Shown here in pieces: positions 54,751 through 63,911 of a stretch of 64,000 nt of DNA. Location of the stretch: the NCBI GenBank assembly GCA_905397405.1, contig CAJPVJ010000001.1, positions 342,771 to 406,770 on the forward strand, read 5' to 3'. This DNA comes from Oppiella nova (Eukaryota; Arthropoda; Arachnida; Sarcoptiformes; Oppiidae). Below the pieces are notes generated by a model that was not told the origin of the DNA, ran no database searches, and saw only the letters and a program-made list of their open reading frames with translations. Both the position numbers and the translations under genes were made by a program. How positions within the stretch are numbered: the stretch's first letter is position 1; each line of letters opens with the position of its first letter.

Positions 54751-55410
54751 TTAAGCAAAAAGCTTCGTCGCTGCTTCAAAAAGAATATACAAAACCACAA
54801 GTGCCACCACAGGTTCTGCAATTTTAGCCCAAGTAGGATTTGCCGTTTCGGTTACTACGACTTCTTGGTGATCTGTATGAAGATCTGCTTTTTGAACATT
54901 GACCATTTGATTAAACTCCTTCATCGTTTCATCTAATGATATCTCTTCTTCAGGCACAGGTTGAGAGCCAATCAGTTCGGTTAGTTCGTTTGTTGACCAA
55001 ACCCAATCTTTCGCCTGACCTGAGAGGTGCTCAATTTGCCCGATCACCAATTCTCGAAGACCTCGCTTACCTAAACTTCCTGCTGTTTCAAGCTGCTTTA
55101 ATTCAGCAAGCTGTAGTTCAAGAATTTCCGTTGTTGCTGGTTCAAGTATAGATTTATCTAAACTGGATTTATTCTGAGTAGAGGTGGTGAGGTGTCGAGA
55201 AATTTCTTGGCTGTACAACTGATCTTGCGAAAGAATTTCTTGATACAACGCATCATCATCTTTACGCCATAGCGTAATGAGTTTACCCAACGTTAAAGCA
55301 TTGAGTTCTTCAATATGTGCTATACGTTGAGCAGGCTCTAATTGAGATAATAGCTGAGGCTTTTGAATCTTTATCTGCTCAGCAAAGTATTGTACGAGAT
55401 CAAAAGCCAT
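54751..55410 (-). CDS. Hypothetical tail-anchored membrane protein
   Basis: 219 residues. Mostly helical and polar, with one hydrophobic helix at the very C-terminus (PVVALVVLYILFEAATKLF, residues 200-218), so it looks tail-anchored with the bulk in the cytoplasm. No known domain recognised. It starts 15 bases after sspB ends, so it is probably the third gene of the sspA-sspB transcript, and it ends at a strong terminator. Confidence 0.65.
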   Translation of the reverse strand: MAFDLVQYFAEQIKIQKPQLLSQLEPAQRIAHIEELNALTLGKLITLWRKDDDALYQEILSQDQLYSQEISRHLTTSTQNKSSLDKSILEPATTEILELQLAELKQLETAGSLGKRGLRELVIGQIEHLSGQAKDWVWSTNELTELIGSQPVPEEEISLDETMKEFNQMVNVQKADLHTDHQEVVVTETANPTWAKIAEPVVALVVLYILFEAATKLFA

Positions 55411-55425
55411 TCAGTTCTCCTTGTT

Positions 55426-55866
55426 CTATTCTAAAATTCTTAAACTTGGTTTTTTCTTTGGTGCCTCAGTTTTAGTTTCTACTTCTTCACTAGTATTTGA
55501 TTCTAAAACATCTTCATCTATTTGCACATTGGCATATTCATCAGGATCAAAGAATAATCCTTGTCCATTTTCGCGTGCATACAAGCCTAATACTGCATTT
55601 ATAGGCACATAGATATCTTTAGATGCACCACTAAAACGAGCAGAGAAGGTAATTGCTTCATTGGTCATATTTAACATATGCACAGAATGTGGTGCGATGT
55701 TCAATACAATTTGCCCATCTTGTACAAATTGTTGTGGTACATCGGTATAGGGTTTGGTTGCGTCAACAAGTAAGTATGGCGTTAAATTGTTGTCGCAAAT
55801 CCATTCATATATTGCGCGTGCAAGGTATGGTCGAGTTGGGGTTAAGTTCAATTCTTGTTCAGACAT
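55426..55866 (-). CDS. sspB: ClpXP protease specificity-enhancing factor SspB
   Basis: 146 residues. The N-terminal folded part begins LTPTRPYLARAIYEWICDN and includes FSARFSGASKDIYVPINAVLGLYARENGQG, typical of SspB. A flexible acidic linker leads to the C-terminal XB tail (KKKPSLRILE), which docks on ClpX. SspB delivers ssrA-tagged proteins to ClpXP. Lies 26 bases after sspA. Confidence 0.93.
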   Translation of the reverse strand: MSEQELNLTPTRPYLARAIYEWICDNNLTPYLLVDATKPYTDVPQQFVQDGQIVLNIAPHSVHMLNMTNEAITFSARFSGASKDIYVPINAVLGLYARENGQGLFFDPDEYANVQIDEDVLESNTSEEVETKTEAPKKKPSLRILE

Positions 55867-55892
55867 TAAAAAATACTCTATTGATTTGCGAT

Positions 55893-56546
55893 CTAGAATT
55901 TTGCCAAAAATTCACTATATCTGTTTTTCTCTTTAAAAGTCATCGACTTTAAAAAAGCAGGGCGGCTAAAAATCCGTTGGCAATATAATAAAATTGGACG
56001 AGATTGCTGTTTCGGTAATTCAATTCCCATATGTTTTAACCGTATGAAAATTGGCGCTAACATGCAATCTAAAATTGTAAAGTTTTCAGACATAAAATAA
56101 GGATAATGTTGAAAAAGTGGGGTAAGGGATACCAAAGTATCTTTTAATTGTTTTTGTGCATTCTTTTTTGCAGCTTCATTAAGTGTGTCTGGGTGGCGTA
56201 GCATAATGTCTGCAAGTTTAAGCCAATCTTGTTCAAAGCGCCAAATATACTGTCTTTGCTCTGCGCGTGGTGCTGGGGCATCCGCATAGAGTTTATTTTG
56301 TCGATAACGGTCATCTAAGTATTCAGAAATAATACTGGTATTAAACAGCTTTAAATCATTTTCAATCAGCATAGGTAGTTGATTATATGGATTTAAACTG
56401 GCTAAATCTTCATCATCTTCTTCGACAATGATTAAGGTGTGTTTAATTTGTTTTTCTGCAAGAAGAAATCTAATCCAATGTGAACGAAAGTCATCCTCGT
56501 GGCTATACAATGTAATCCCTTGTTGAGGTGCATTTTCGACAGGCAT
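55893..56546 (-). CDS. sspA: Stringent starvation protein A
   Basis: 217 residues, glutathione S-transferase fold: N-terminal thioredoxin-like half (ITLYSHEDDFRSHWIRFLLAEK) and the helical half. LPMLIENDLKLFNTSIISEYLD is the conserved region. SspA binds RNA polymerase and affects stationary-phase and stress genes; it is not an active GST. The first gene of sspA-sspB. Confidence 0.92.
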   Translation of the reverse strand: MPVENAPQQGITLYSHEDDFRSHWIRFLLAEKQIKHTLIIVEEDDEDLASLNPYNQLPMLIENDLKLFNTSIISEYLDDRYRQNKLYADAPAPRAEQRQYIWRFEQDWLKLADIMLRHPDTLNEAAKKNAQKQLKDTLVSLTPLFQHYPYFMSENFTILDCMLAPIFIRLKHMGIELPKQQSRPILLYCQRIFSRPAFLKSMTFKEKNRYSEFLAKF

Positions 56547-56668
56547 ATTCCAAAAACTAAGTGAAGTGAATAGAGTAGAATACTAAAAATAGACAATAAA
56601 ATCATCTTAACTTTAATAAGCTTATGGTGGGTATTGCTATCAAGTAGATAGAAAACAAGGATAAACCT

Positions 56669-57133
56669 ATGAATTTAATAAATAAGCACAGTAAATTAGC
56701 TTTGGCATTGCTGTTGATGATGAGTATTTCAAATACATATGCAAAGAAGCAATCTGTAGATGCTCAAGTACAAGAGGCTGCAGCTGAAGCAATCGAAGCC
56801 GCTGGAGCGGAAGTGGCTGGAGCAGGGGCCTTATGTAGTGCAGATGAGGCCTGTGATGTTGCGTCTGCTGCTTCTGAAGATGAAATGTATGGTGGGATCA
56901 AACAAGAATATGTCGTAAAAGGTTGTAAGGTGACGATCTATAATGATGGACCTGTGAAAATGGTCAATGTAAAGACTGATAAGCCATGTAATGCACCGCT
57001 TCCGAAAGATCATAAGTTTTCTAAGGAAACTCGAACTTATCAGGAAAATGGTTGTACGATTACAGAATCAAAAGCTGCCGATGGGATTACTGACGCTGTC
57101 ATGGACTGTTCTAAACAAGATAAAACAAAGTAA
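56669..57133 (+). CDS. Hypothetical exported protein with paired cysteines
   Basis: 154 residues. Signal peptide to about residue 25 (SNTYA-K), an Ala/Glu-rich helical stretch (residues 32-60) and a C-terminal domain with four or more Cys (GCKVTIY, KPCNAPL, NGCTITES, MDCSK) suited to disulfide formation in the periplasm. Family unknown. Single gene, convergent with rpsI. Confidence 0.65.
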   Translation: MNLINKHSKLALALLLMMSISNTYAKKQSVDAQVQEAAAEAIEAAGAEVAGAGALCSADEACDVASAASEDEMYGGIKQEYVVKGCKVTIYNDGPVKMVNVKTDKPCNAPLPKDHKFSKETRTYQENGCTITESKAADGITDAVMDCSKQDKTK

Positions 57134-57152
57134 CTTCAAATAGTTACCCCAT

Positions 57153-57184
57153 AAAAAAACCTCGGCAAATGTCGAGGTTTTTTT
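57153..57184. terminator. Bidirectional terminator
   Basis: 12-bp stem AAAAAAACCTCG / CGAGGTTTTTTT with an 8-base loop, between the exported-protein gene and the end of rpsI. Confidence 0.93.
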
Positions 57185-57203
57185 GTCCGATTCGGTAAAC
57201 GAA

Positions 57204-57590
57204 TTAACGTTTAGAGAATTGAGGACGTTTACGAGCTTTACGTAAACCAAGTTTCTTACGTTCAACTTCACGAGCATCACGAGTAACGAAACCAGCTTGA
57301 CGAAGAGCAGGTTTTAAAGTCTCGTCAGAAGCGATCAATGCACGAGTAATACCGTGACGGATAGCGCCTGCTTGACCACCGATACCACCACCAGCAACAG
57401 TGATGTAAAGGTCAAATTTTTCAGTAACTTCTAAAAGCTCAAGTGGTTGACGAACAACCATACGAGCAGTTTCACGACCGAAATACTGTTCAAGAGTGCG
57501 GTTGTTGATTACGAGTTTACCAGTACCAGCTGATAGGAAAACACGTGCAGTTGCGGTCTTACGGCGACCTGTACCATAGTTAGTAGCCAT
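57204..57590 (-). CDS. rpsI: 30S ribosomal protein S9
   Basis: 128 residues. Starts [15 protein letters not shown] and ends in the basic tail [12 protein letters not shown] that reaches the P site. Second gene of rplM-rpsI, 12 bases after rplM. Highly biased codon use. Confidence 0.98.
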   Translation of the reverse strand: MATNYGTGRRKTATARVFLSAGTGKLVINNRTLEQYFGRETARMVVRQPLELLEVTEKFDLYITVAGGGIGGQAGAIRHGITRALIASDETLKPALRQAGFVTRDAREVERKKLGLRKARKRPQFSKR

Positions 57591-57602
57591 GTGCTGTATC
57601 CC

Positions 57603-58031
57603 TTAGATGTCCAAAACTTGTGGCTGTTGAGCAGTATGAGGATGCTCAGTACCAGCGTACACTTTCATTTTCTTGATCATCGCGTAACCAAGAGGACCTT
57701 TTGGCAACATGCCTTTTACAGCACGTTCGAAGATTTCTTCTGGTTTGTGAGCAACTAATTTTTCGAAATTAGTTTCACGAATACCACCAGGGAAACCAGT
57801 GTGGCGATAGTATTTCTTATCAAGTGATTTTTTACCAGTCACTTGTACTTGTTCAGCATTGATCACAACGATGTAGTCACCAGTGTCAACGTGAGGCGTA
57901 TAAGAAGTTTTGTGTTTACCGCGTAAACGACGAGCGATTTCAGTCGCAAGGCGACCTAAAGTTTTGCCAGAAGCATCAACAACATACCAGTCGTGTTGAA
58001 CTTCAGCTGGCTTAGCGCTGAGAGTTTTCAT
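57603..58031 (-). CDS. rplM: 50S ribosomal protein L13
   Basis: 142 residues, standard length. [25 protein letters not shown] and [17 protein letters not shown] are the L13 core motifs. Binds 23S rRNA early in 50S assembly. First gene of rplM-rpsI, with its own promoter and a leader hairpin. Confidence 0.98.
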   Translation of the reverse strand: MKTLSAKPAEVQHDWYVVDASGKTLGRLATEIARRLRGKHKTSYTPHVDTGDYIVVINAEQVQVTGKKSLDKKYYRHTGFPGGIRETNFEKLVAHKPEEIFERAVKGMLPKGPLGYAMIKKMKVYAGTEHPHTAQQPQVLDI

Positions 58032-58054
58032 TAAACCACTACCTATTATAGTTG

Positions 58055-58080
58055 GTTTGGACTATGGAATCTGTCCAAAC
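58055..58080 (-). promoter_or_regulatory. Hairpin in the rplM leader
   Basis: Perfect 8-bp stem GTTTGGAC / GTCCAAAC with a 10-base loop lies between the predicted transcription start and the rplM ATG. Ribosomal protein operons are often autoregulated through such leaders, and this is known for L13 in E. coli; whether this hairpin is the site is inferred. Confidence 0.45.
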
Positions 58081-58094
58081 AAAAAGGAGTGCGA

Positions 58095-58123
58095 ATTCTA
58101 TCTGAAAAGAGTTAGAGTCGCAA
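58095..58123 (-). promoter_or_regulatory. Promoter of rplM-rpsI
   Basis: Minus strand: TTGCGA (complement of 58118-58123), 17-base spacer, TAGAAT (complement of 58095-58100). Start of transcription near 58088. Confidence 0.7.
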
Positions 58124-58282
58124 TTGAAATATTGAATTTCAAGCGCATCATTATATTGATAAACGTACCCAAAAGCAAAGCTTAGTTTGGATAAAATGTT
58201 GTAAGGTTTTCTGATTTATATTGGAATTGTGACGGACTTCATGAATAATTAAGGTGATATAAAGAAAATAAGTCAGGCAAAA

Positions 58283-58852
58283 ATGAAAATAATAAATTCA
58301 ATAAAATTCGTTCTACTGCTATTGGGTATAGGTAACTTAAACCTGAGTTTTGCTCAAGCGGATTTGCTGGATCAGCAAGCCCAGTTCAATCAAATGAATC
58401 CAAAGAACATACTAAAAAATGAAAAAACATGGGAAAATGAAAAAATAAAACAATTAGGAAAAACCAAGGAAGAAAAAGCAGCAAGAAAACAACAGCGAGG
58501 TGAATTAGATACGATCTTGGATGCGAAATGGATGACTGTCGATTTTAGTGAAGAAATTCAATCCGCATATCCTTGCCAAGCGATTGGATTACTCATTCAA
58601 ACGCAACACATCCCTATCGGTGAAGAAGTCGATGCTGTCGTGCAATGGGAGGATGATGACGATAAAAGCCGAAGTGGCGAATATACAGTCTATGGAAAAG
58701 TTGAACCTGACCAACGGGTTAGAATAATCTTTGATCAACATATTGATCCAGCCAAGTGTGGGAAAGACGTTGAATCGATGTTTGATTTCACTAAAGTTGA
58801 TCAAGAGCAAGCTCAACCAGAAACTCGGCCAGCGTCTAAAAGTCAGCTCTAA
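58283..58852 (+). CDS. Hypothetical exported protein
   Basis: 189 residues. Signal peptide ending NLSFA-Q (residue 24), a Lys/Glu/Gln-rich helical stretch (residues 45-75), a globular beta-rich part with two Cys (AYPCQAIG and PAKCGKD) that could pair, and a polar tail. I do not recognise it. Monocistronic; divergent from rplM. Confidence 0.6.
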   Translation: MKIINSIKFVLLLLGIGNLNLSFAQADLLDQQAQFNQMNPKNILKNEKTWENEKIKQLGKTKEEKAARKQQRGELDTILDAKWMTVDFSEEIQSAYPCQAIGLLIQTQHIPIGEEVDAVVQWEDDDDKSRSGEYTVYGKVEPDQRVRIIFDQHIDPAKCGKDVESMFDFTKVDQEQAQPETRPASKSQL

Positions 58853-59276
58853 GCATTCTGTTTACGATGTGATATTCAATCCGTTAATTTTTATAGAATG
58901 AATTGCTAAAAGAATAGTCGTCGAATAGATAACTTTTGACTTAGATTACAATGATGGAAATATGTAGGGCGGTATAGTTTTGCAAAGGATATTTCTTTTA
59001 GACTTTAAGCTTAAGCTGTAATCGACCTAACTTTATTGCTGATTTACAGCATAAGTGATGTATTTTTATATATATTTTTCATTATAAATTTCAGCTATCT
59101 AAAACTGAAATAGAAAAAATGTTTACAATTGAGTCGCATAGTTCTCTCGAGAAATTGTTTTTGGTTAATTTTTTACATGTTTCCGTTATATTCGATATAA
59201 AAATGAACTTGAATTGGAAATGATAATTTAGAACCGATGTATACTGTCTCTGCAAGGTCTGTTAAAAGAGTTCTAG
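58853..59276. other. Gene-free stretch before pdxA
   Basis: 424 bases of AT-rich DNA. It contains no ORF of note, no convincing terminator for the exported-protein gene and no recognised operator. The pdxA promoter must lie in the last part. Confidence 0.4.
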
Positions 59277-60248
59277 ATGCTTCCTTTATATATAACCAGT
59301 GGTGAGCCTGCTGGCATTGGCCCAGATATTTGTTTAGATTTGGCAGATCGTATCGATGATCGTCCAGTTGTTGTATTGGCTGATATCAATATGTTGAGGG
59401 ATCGTGCCAAAATTTTAAACAAAAGCATTCAGCTTATTGAGTATGAAGGGCAGAAGGAGTGTTTGGCTCAAGGTCAGCTCTATGTGGAACATGTTCCTTT
59501 AGCTGTAGATGTTGTCTTAGGTGAGTTAAACCCACAAAACTCTGCATATGTGATCGAACAATTACGCCGAACTGCATACTATGCCATGCAAGGACTGAGT
59601 GTTGGAGTGGCAACTGGACCTGTACAAAAGTCAATCATCAATGATGCAGGGATCCACTTCAGCGGCCATACAGAGTATTACCAAGAGTTTGCAGGCGTGG
59701 AACGTGTGGTCATGATGCTTGCAACAAAAACCTTAAGAGTCGCTTTAGTGACCACGCATTTACCATTGCGGGATGTTGCAGATGCCATTACCAAACAGCG
59801 TCTCCATCAGGTAATTGATATTCTTATTCATGATTTAAAAACAAAATTTAAAATTAATCATCCGCGTATTTTAGTGTGTGGTTTAAACCCGCATGCTGGA
59901 GAGGGTGGCTACTTAGGTCATGAAGAAATTGATACGATCAATCCAGTGCTTGAAAGTTATCGAGTCCAAGGCATAGACATGAGTTTAAGTATGCCTGCTG
60001 ATACCTTATTTACTGTGGATCATTTAAAAGATACTGATGCTGTTTTGGCGATGTATCACGATCAAGGTTTACCTGTGTTAAAATCGCAGGGATTTGGTGA
60101 AGCCATCAATATTACTTTAGGTTTGCCTTTTATTCGTACCTCAGTTGATCATGGTACTGCGCTCTCCCTTGCAGGTACAGGCCTTGCAAAAAGTTCAAGT
60201 TTGCATGTCGCTGTCGATTTAGCGCTTGATCTCGCTCGCTCGAATTAA
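59277..60248 (+). CDS. pdxA: 4-hydroxythreonine-4-phosphate dehydrogenase
   Basis: 323 residues. LYITSGEPAGIGPDI at the start, metal-binding His in FSGHTEYYQEF (near residue 128), the second in CGLNPHAGEGG and third in AMYHDQGLPVLK. NAD-dependent oxidation in the DXP-dependent pyridoxal phosphate pathway. Precedes a lipoprotein gene and rsmA-apaH, as often seen. Confidence 0.95.
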   Translation: MLPLYITSGEPAGIGPDICLDLADRIDDRPVVVLADINMLRDRAKILNKSIQLIEYEGQKECLAQGQLYVEHVPLAVDVVLGELNPQNSAYVIEQLRRTAYYAMQGLSVGVATGPVQKSIINDAGIHFSGHTEYYQEFAGVERVVMMLATKTLRVALVTTHLPLRDVADAITKQRLHQVIDILIHDLKTKFKINHPRILVCGLNPHAGEGGYLGHEEIDTINPVLESYRVQGIDMSLSMPADTLFTVDHLKDTDAVLAMYHDQGLPVLKSQGFGEAINITLGLPFIRTSVDHGTALSLAGTGLAKSSSLHVAVDLALDLARSN

Positions 60249-60296
60249 CTTTATTGAATAATAATTTTTAAATTTTACATCGATGGAAAGTTAGTA

Positions 60297-61148
60297 ATGT
60301 CAATCATTAAGCATAAGAACAACCATATAAAACCACAATCCATGAAGCGTTGCATAAAAAATAGCATAGCGGCTGTATTGATCGCCGCTATGCTATCTGC
60401 TTGCTCGAACCTTGCAATGGATCACAGTGTTTGTGATTTAAGGGTTTTATCACTGCAAATTCCAAGACAGTCACAAGATGTTGTGCAATATGCTGGTTCA
60501 CTCACTGTAGATAATTTAAAGAACAGCCAAGAAAAATTTAATCAAGCATTGGCAATGGTGCATAAAAAATATGCGAATCATAGTGGCATGGATAAAATGC
60601 TTAAAGACGGAGAAGCAATCAATGCTAATATTGATCTTCTGGTAAAGCATCGAGATAAACTAATGGCTTTACAAGACTTCAGTATTTTTGTTCAAGAAAT
60701 TATACCTGGTATTCAAGCTGAATATAATTTAGTGGTAGATCGAATGGTCCGCTTAAATTATCCTTCAACTCAAGCTATCATTGCAAAAAATCAAGTTTTT
60801 TTGGGTGAGCGTGTATTACGTTCAATGCAAAAAATATCCAGAGGTGATGAAGATTCAGCAATCAATATGGAAGATTTTCTGGCTGATCTTGAGGTATTGA
60901 ATATCTACCTTGAAGCACAACTTAAAGGAAATACTGAACTGGGTATAGATCGTGTTAAAGATGCAGAGATGCGTGAGGGCTTAGAGTCAATTCAAGAAGA
61001 TATTAAGAAAATCTCAGAGTCTGAGGTTATGAATCTTCTTAGAAAACCAGAGAATCTCGCTTTAGCATATAAGGCAGCGAGTGAAAATGTAACTAAATCT
61101 GATGAAATCTTTAATAGCCTAAGCAAGTTAGAGTCGAATACGCAATAG
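60297..61148 (+). CDS. Putative lipoprotein, helical
   Basis: 283 residues. Lipobox AAMLSAC gives Cys36 as the lipidated residue if ATG 60297 is used. That start has GGAAAG 6 bases ahead, but leaves a 15-residue polar extension before the signal peptide; ATG 60342 (MKRCIKNS) gives a normal signal peptide but no ribosome-binding site. The mature protein is mostly alpha-helical. Family unknown. A 13-bp perfect inverted repeat lies inside the signal-peptide codons (60361-60396). Confidence 0.65.
   Translation: MSIIKHKNNHIKPQSMKRCIKNSIAAVLIAAMLSACSNLAMDHSVCDLRVLSLQIPRQSQDVVQYAGSLTVDNLKNSQEKFNQALAMVHKKYANHSGMDKMLKDGEAINANIDLLVKHRDKLMALQDFSIFVQEIIPGIQAEYNLVVDRMVRLNYPSTQAIIAKNQVFLGERVLRSMQKISRGDEDSAINMEDFLADLEVLNIYLEAQLKGNTELGIDRVKDAEMREGLESIQEDIKKISESEVMNLLRKPENLALAYKAASENVTKSDEIFNSLSKLESNTQ
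60361..60396 (+). repeat. 13-bp perfect inverted repeat inside a signal-peptide region
   Basis: ATAGCATAGCGGC (60361-60373) pairs with GCCGCTATGCTAT (60384-60396) across a 10-base loop. In the mRNA this forms a very stable hairpin 64 bases after ATG 60297 and 19 bases after ATG 60342. Confidence 0.85.
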
Positions 61149-61175
61149 TGGTCATCAATCAATGTGGAGAATTTT

Positions 61176-61988
61176 ATGTATCAAATTAATGCCCTAAACC
61201 CTAAAGATGAAGGGCATCATACGCGTAAGCGTTTTGGACAAAACTTCTTACATGACCAACGTGTGATTGCCAAAATTGTTCGTTCTGTTGCCCCACGATC
61301 AGGGGAAAATATTGTTGAAATTGGACCGGGTTTAGCCGCTTTAACTTCACCTTTAAATGGTGAATGTGACGCTTTGACTGTGCTAGAACTGGATCGTGAC
61401 TTGGCAGCAGGCTTGCCGGGTCGAGTACCACATCCTGAACGCCTCACCATCATTGAAACTGATGCGTTAAAATATGATTTTACTGAATTATTTCAGGAAG
61501 GTCGTCCTTTACGTGTGGTCGGAAACCTACCTTATAATATTTCAACGCCTTTGCTTTTCCATCTTTTGGAATTTGGTGACAAAGTCAAAGACATGCATTT
61601 TATGTTGCAAAAAGAAGTAGTTGATCGTATTACCGCATCCCCAAACACCAAAGAATATGGGCGTTTGTCGGTGATGATTCAATACTTTTGTAAACCTACT
61701 TTCTTGTTTGAAGTACCACCGGGATCATTCAATCCACCACCAAAAGTAACATCTGCGGTATTTCGTTTAGAGCCTTATGCGACTAAACCAATTGTTGCTA
61801 AAAGTGAAAAAGCCTTGGCTCGTTTGGTATCGCATGTGTTTACACAACGCCGAAAAACGCTACGTAATAGCTTAAAAGGCATGTTGGTAGAAGACGGTTT
61901 TGAAAATGCTGGTGTAGATCCAATGGCACGTCCAGAAACCTTAACATTGGCTCAGTTTGTTGCATTATCTGACCAAATGGTGGCTTAA
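61176..61988 (+). CDS. rsmA: 16S rRNA (adenine(1518)-N(6)/adenine(1519)-N(6))-dimethyltransferase
   Basis: 270 residues. KRFGQNFLHDQ near the N-terminus, SAM motif IVEIGPGLAALT, catalytic VVGNLPYNIST (near residue 114) and the KsgA C-terminal domain. It dimethylates two adenines in helix 45 of 16S rRNA as a checkpoint of 30S assembly. The frame runs upstream to GTG 61164, but ATG 61176 has GGAG 6 bases ahead. apaH starts directly after its stop. Confidence 0.95.
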   Translation: MYQINALNPKDEGHHTRKRFGQNFLHDQRVIAKIVRSVAPRSGENIVEIGPGLAALTSPLNGECDALTVLELDRDLAAGLPGRVPHPERLTIIETDALKYDFTELFQEGRPLRVVGNLPYNISTPLLFHLLEFGDKVKDMHFMLQKEVVDRITASPNTKEYGRLSVMIQYFCKPTFLFEVPPGSFNPPPKVTSAVFRLEPYATKPIVAKSEKALARLVSHVFTQRRKTLRNSLKGMLVEDGFENAGVDPMARPETLTLAQFVALSDQMVA

Positions 61989-62837
61989 ATGGCACTGGAA
62001 AAAGTCAGATATAATTATGTGATTGGCGATGTACAAGGGTGTTTTGAAGCACTGAAAGCACTACTCAAAGAAATCCAGTTCGATGCTGATCAAGATTTTA
62101 TTTGGTTTGCGGGCGATTTAATCGCCCGTGGTGAAAACTCAGTGGGTGCATTACGCTTTATTAAAAAATTATGCGAACAAGGCAATGCTGCGACAGTCCT
62201 TGGCAATCATGATTTAAATTTGCTGGCGGTTGCACGTGGGATCAAAAAGCTCAAAGAAAAAGACCATATTGATGATGTCATTCATGCTTTAGAAAGTGAT
62301 GAATTGGTTGATTGGTTGCGTAAACAGCCTTTGTGTTTATTTCCCAATGAAAAGACGATTTTGACCCATGCGGGTATCCCGAATATTTGGGATGCGGAAA
62401 AGACCGTAGCGTTGGCCAAAGAAGTGCAAGCAGTCTTAGCGCATGATGACTTTGCTGTGCTTGATTCATTTCTAAAAGAGATGTATGGCACTGAACCAGA
62501 TTTATGGGGAGATGATTTACAAGGCCATGCTCGCTTACGTTGTATTACTAACTATTTAACCCGTATGCGCCTGACAGATGCACAAGGTCGTTTAGAGTTT
62601 AGTTTTAAAGATGCTTTAGATGAGCCGATGCCAGCAGGTTTTCAGCCATGGTTTAAATTTGAATCACAGACAGCAAAAACTCATCAAATCGTTTTTGGAC
62701 ATTGGGCAGCGTTGCAAGGTGAGCGTATCAATGCGCAAATCCAAAATGTCGATGGTGGCTGTGTCTGGGGGCATCAACTGCTGGCTTATCGACTAGAGGA
62801 TCAAAAACTTTTTAGTGTCGATAATCCTGTTTTTTGA
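61989..62837 (+). CDS. apaH: Bis(5'-nucleosyl)-tetraphosphatase, symmetrical
   Basis: 282 residues of the metallophosphatase fold: VIGDVQGCFEAL (metal ligands), WFAGDLIARGENS, VLGNHDLNLLAV and LTHAGIPNIWD. Splits Ap4A into two ADP; it also decaps Np4-capped RNA in E. coli. It starts on the base after the rsmA stop, forming the widespread rsmA-apaH pair. Confidence 0.95.
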   Translation: MALEKVRYNYVIGDVQGCFEALKALLKEIQFDADQDFIWFAGDLIARGENSVGALRFIKKLCEQGNAATVLGNHDLNLLAVARGIKKLKEKDHIDDVIHALESDELVDWLRKQPLCLFPNEKTILTHAGIPNIWDAEKTVALAKEVQAVLAHDDFAVLDSFLKEMYGTEPDLWGDDLQGHARLRCITNYLTRMRLTDAQGRLEFSFKDALDEPMPAGFQPWFKFESQTAKTHQIVFGHWAALQGERINAQIQNVDGGCVWGHQLLAYRLEDQKLFSVDNPVF

Positions 62838-62841
62838 TATG

Positions 62842-62870
62842 AATAAAAGCCACAACATGTGGCTTTTATT
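62842..62870 (+). terminator. Terminator of rsmA-apaH
   Basis: Perfect 13-bp stem AATAAAAGCCACA / TGTGGCTTTTATT with a 3-base loop and T run. Confidence 0.92.
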
Positions 62871-62968
62871 TTGGATAATGTCACGAGATTCAAGCACAGT
62901 GTTAATGTGCCATTTTCAATGATTTTAATCTTTTAAATTGCGGATTTATCTATCAACTGAAAAGCAAA

Positions 62969-63415
62969 TTATTCTTGTCGAATCCATGTCTGACTTCGAC
63001 CAATCAGCGAAATACCAAGATAGCCACGTAAGGTCAGGCGGTTTCCACTTGCATTTAAGCGGGCTTTACCGTGATAAATTTTTCCTCCACGAGGATCCAG
63101 AACTTCACCACCAATATAGTTGTTTGGGTTATTTGGATCAGCTTTTAACTTTTGTAAAATGGTTAAGCCAATAATCGGTTTATTGGTAAAGGGTGCGGGG
63201 CAATTGCGACATTGTGTTAAAGCCGGTTCACCGGGTGCAGGAAAATCTTTAATGATTTTGCCGACATAAGTATCATCTTTTAGTTTCTCGATTTGAATAT
63301 GTGCACGAACATAACCTGTTTTATCATCAACAGTGCGCCATGTGCCAGTGATGTCAGCTGCATGTGTCCAGCTGATCATTCCCAGTAGCATACAACTGAA
63401 AATTCCTTTTTTCAT
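62969..63415 (-). CDS. DUF2147 exported protein, copy 1
   Basis: 148 residues. Signal peptide MKKGIFSCMLLGMISWTHA-A, then a DUF2147 domain: DITGTWRTVDDKTG, GKIIKDFPAPGEPALTQCRNCPAPF, GGEVLDPRGGKIYHGKARLN and LRGYLGISLIGRSQTWIR. ATG 63415 is taken because AGG lies about 8 bases before it; ATG 63421 would add two residues but sits too close. Function of DUF2147 is unknown; lipocalin-like barrels are suspected. Tandem paralog of the next gene. Confidence 0.85.
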   Translation of the reverse strand: MKKGIFSCMLLGMISWTHAADITGTWRTVDDKTGYVRAHIQIEKLKDDTYVGKIIKDFPAPGEPALTQCRNCPAPFTNKPIIGLTILQKLKADPNNPNNYIGGEVLDPRGGKIYHGKARLNASGNRLTLRGYLGISLIGRSQTWIRQE

Positions 63416-63450
63416 AAGCATACCTATTTTCTTTTAAGTTTAAATGTTGT

Positions 63451-63480
63451 GATTCGTGAATAAAACCTTATTCACGAATC
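63451..63480. repeat. 13-bp inverted repeat overlapping the end of DUF2147 copy 2
   Basis: GATTCGTGAATAA / TTATTCACGAATC (63451-63463 and 63468-63480) with a 4-base loop; the right arm includes the stop codon of the gene at 63468. No T run on the minus strand, so it probably serves as an intercistronic mRNA stability or processing structure between the two copies. Confidence 0.7.
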
Positions 63481-63911
63481 CAAGTTTGACTACGACCAAG
63501 TGCAGACACCCCCACATAACCTCTTAACATTAAGCGATTACCGTTTGAGTTGAGTTTGGCTTTCATGGAGTAAATTTTACCTGTAAGTGGGTCAATAATT
63601 TTTCCACCGACATAATCTTCTTCACTGGTTTGTTTGAGATTTTTAAGAACATCCATACCTAAAATGGGTTTATTGGTATAAGGCGCTGGACAGTCTATAC
63701 AGGTTTCTTTTGGAGTATAACCAGGACGTGGGGTAATTTTGATGATTTTACCAGTATATGTGCCATTGGCTTCTTTGCGTATTTCAAGCACAGCTTTAGA
63801 TGAGCCAGTTTTATCATCGATATTTTTCCAAATACCGGTGATATCTTTTGCCATACTGCTACAGCTTAAAACAGAAAATAATGTCCCTAAGATGAACTTA
63901 TTAAACCTCAT
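63468..63911 (-). CDS. DUF2147 exported protein, copy 2
   Basis: 147 residues. Signal peptide ending CSSMA-K (residue 22) and a DUF2147 domain with the same landmarks as copy 1: DITGIWKNIDDKTG, CIDCPAPYTNKPILGMDVLK, GGKIIDPLTGKIYSMKAKLN and RGYVGVSALGRSQTWIRE. AAGGA lies 8 bases before the ATG. The two copies lie 52 bases apart in the same direction, copy 2 upstream, and are clearly a tandem duplication. Confidence 0.87.
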   Translation of the reverse strand: MRFNKFILGTLFSVLSCSSMAKDITGIWKNIDDKTGSSKAVLEIRKEANGTYTGKIIKITPRPGYTPKETCIDCPAPYTNKPILGMDVLKNLKQTSEEDYVGGKIIDPLTGKIYSMKAKLNSNGNRLMLRGYVGVSALGRSQTWIRE

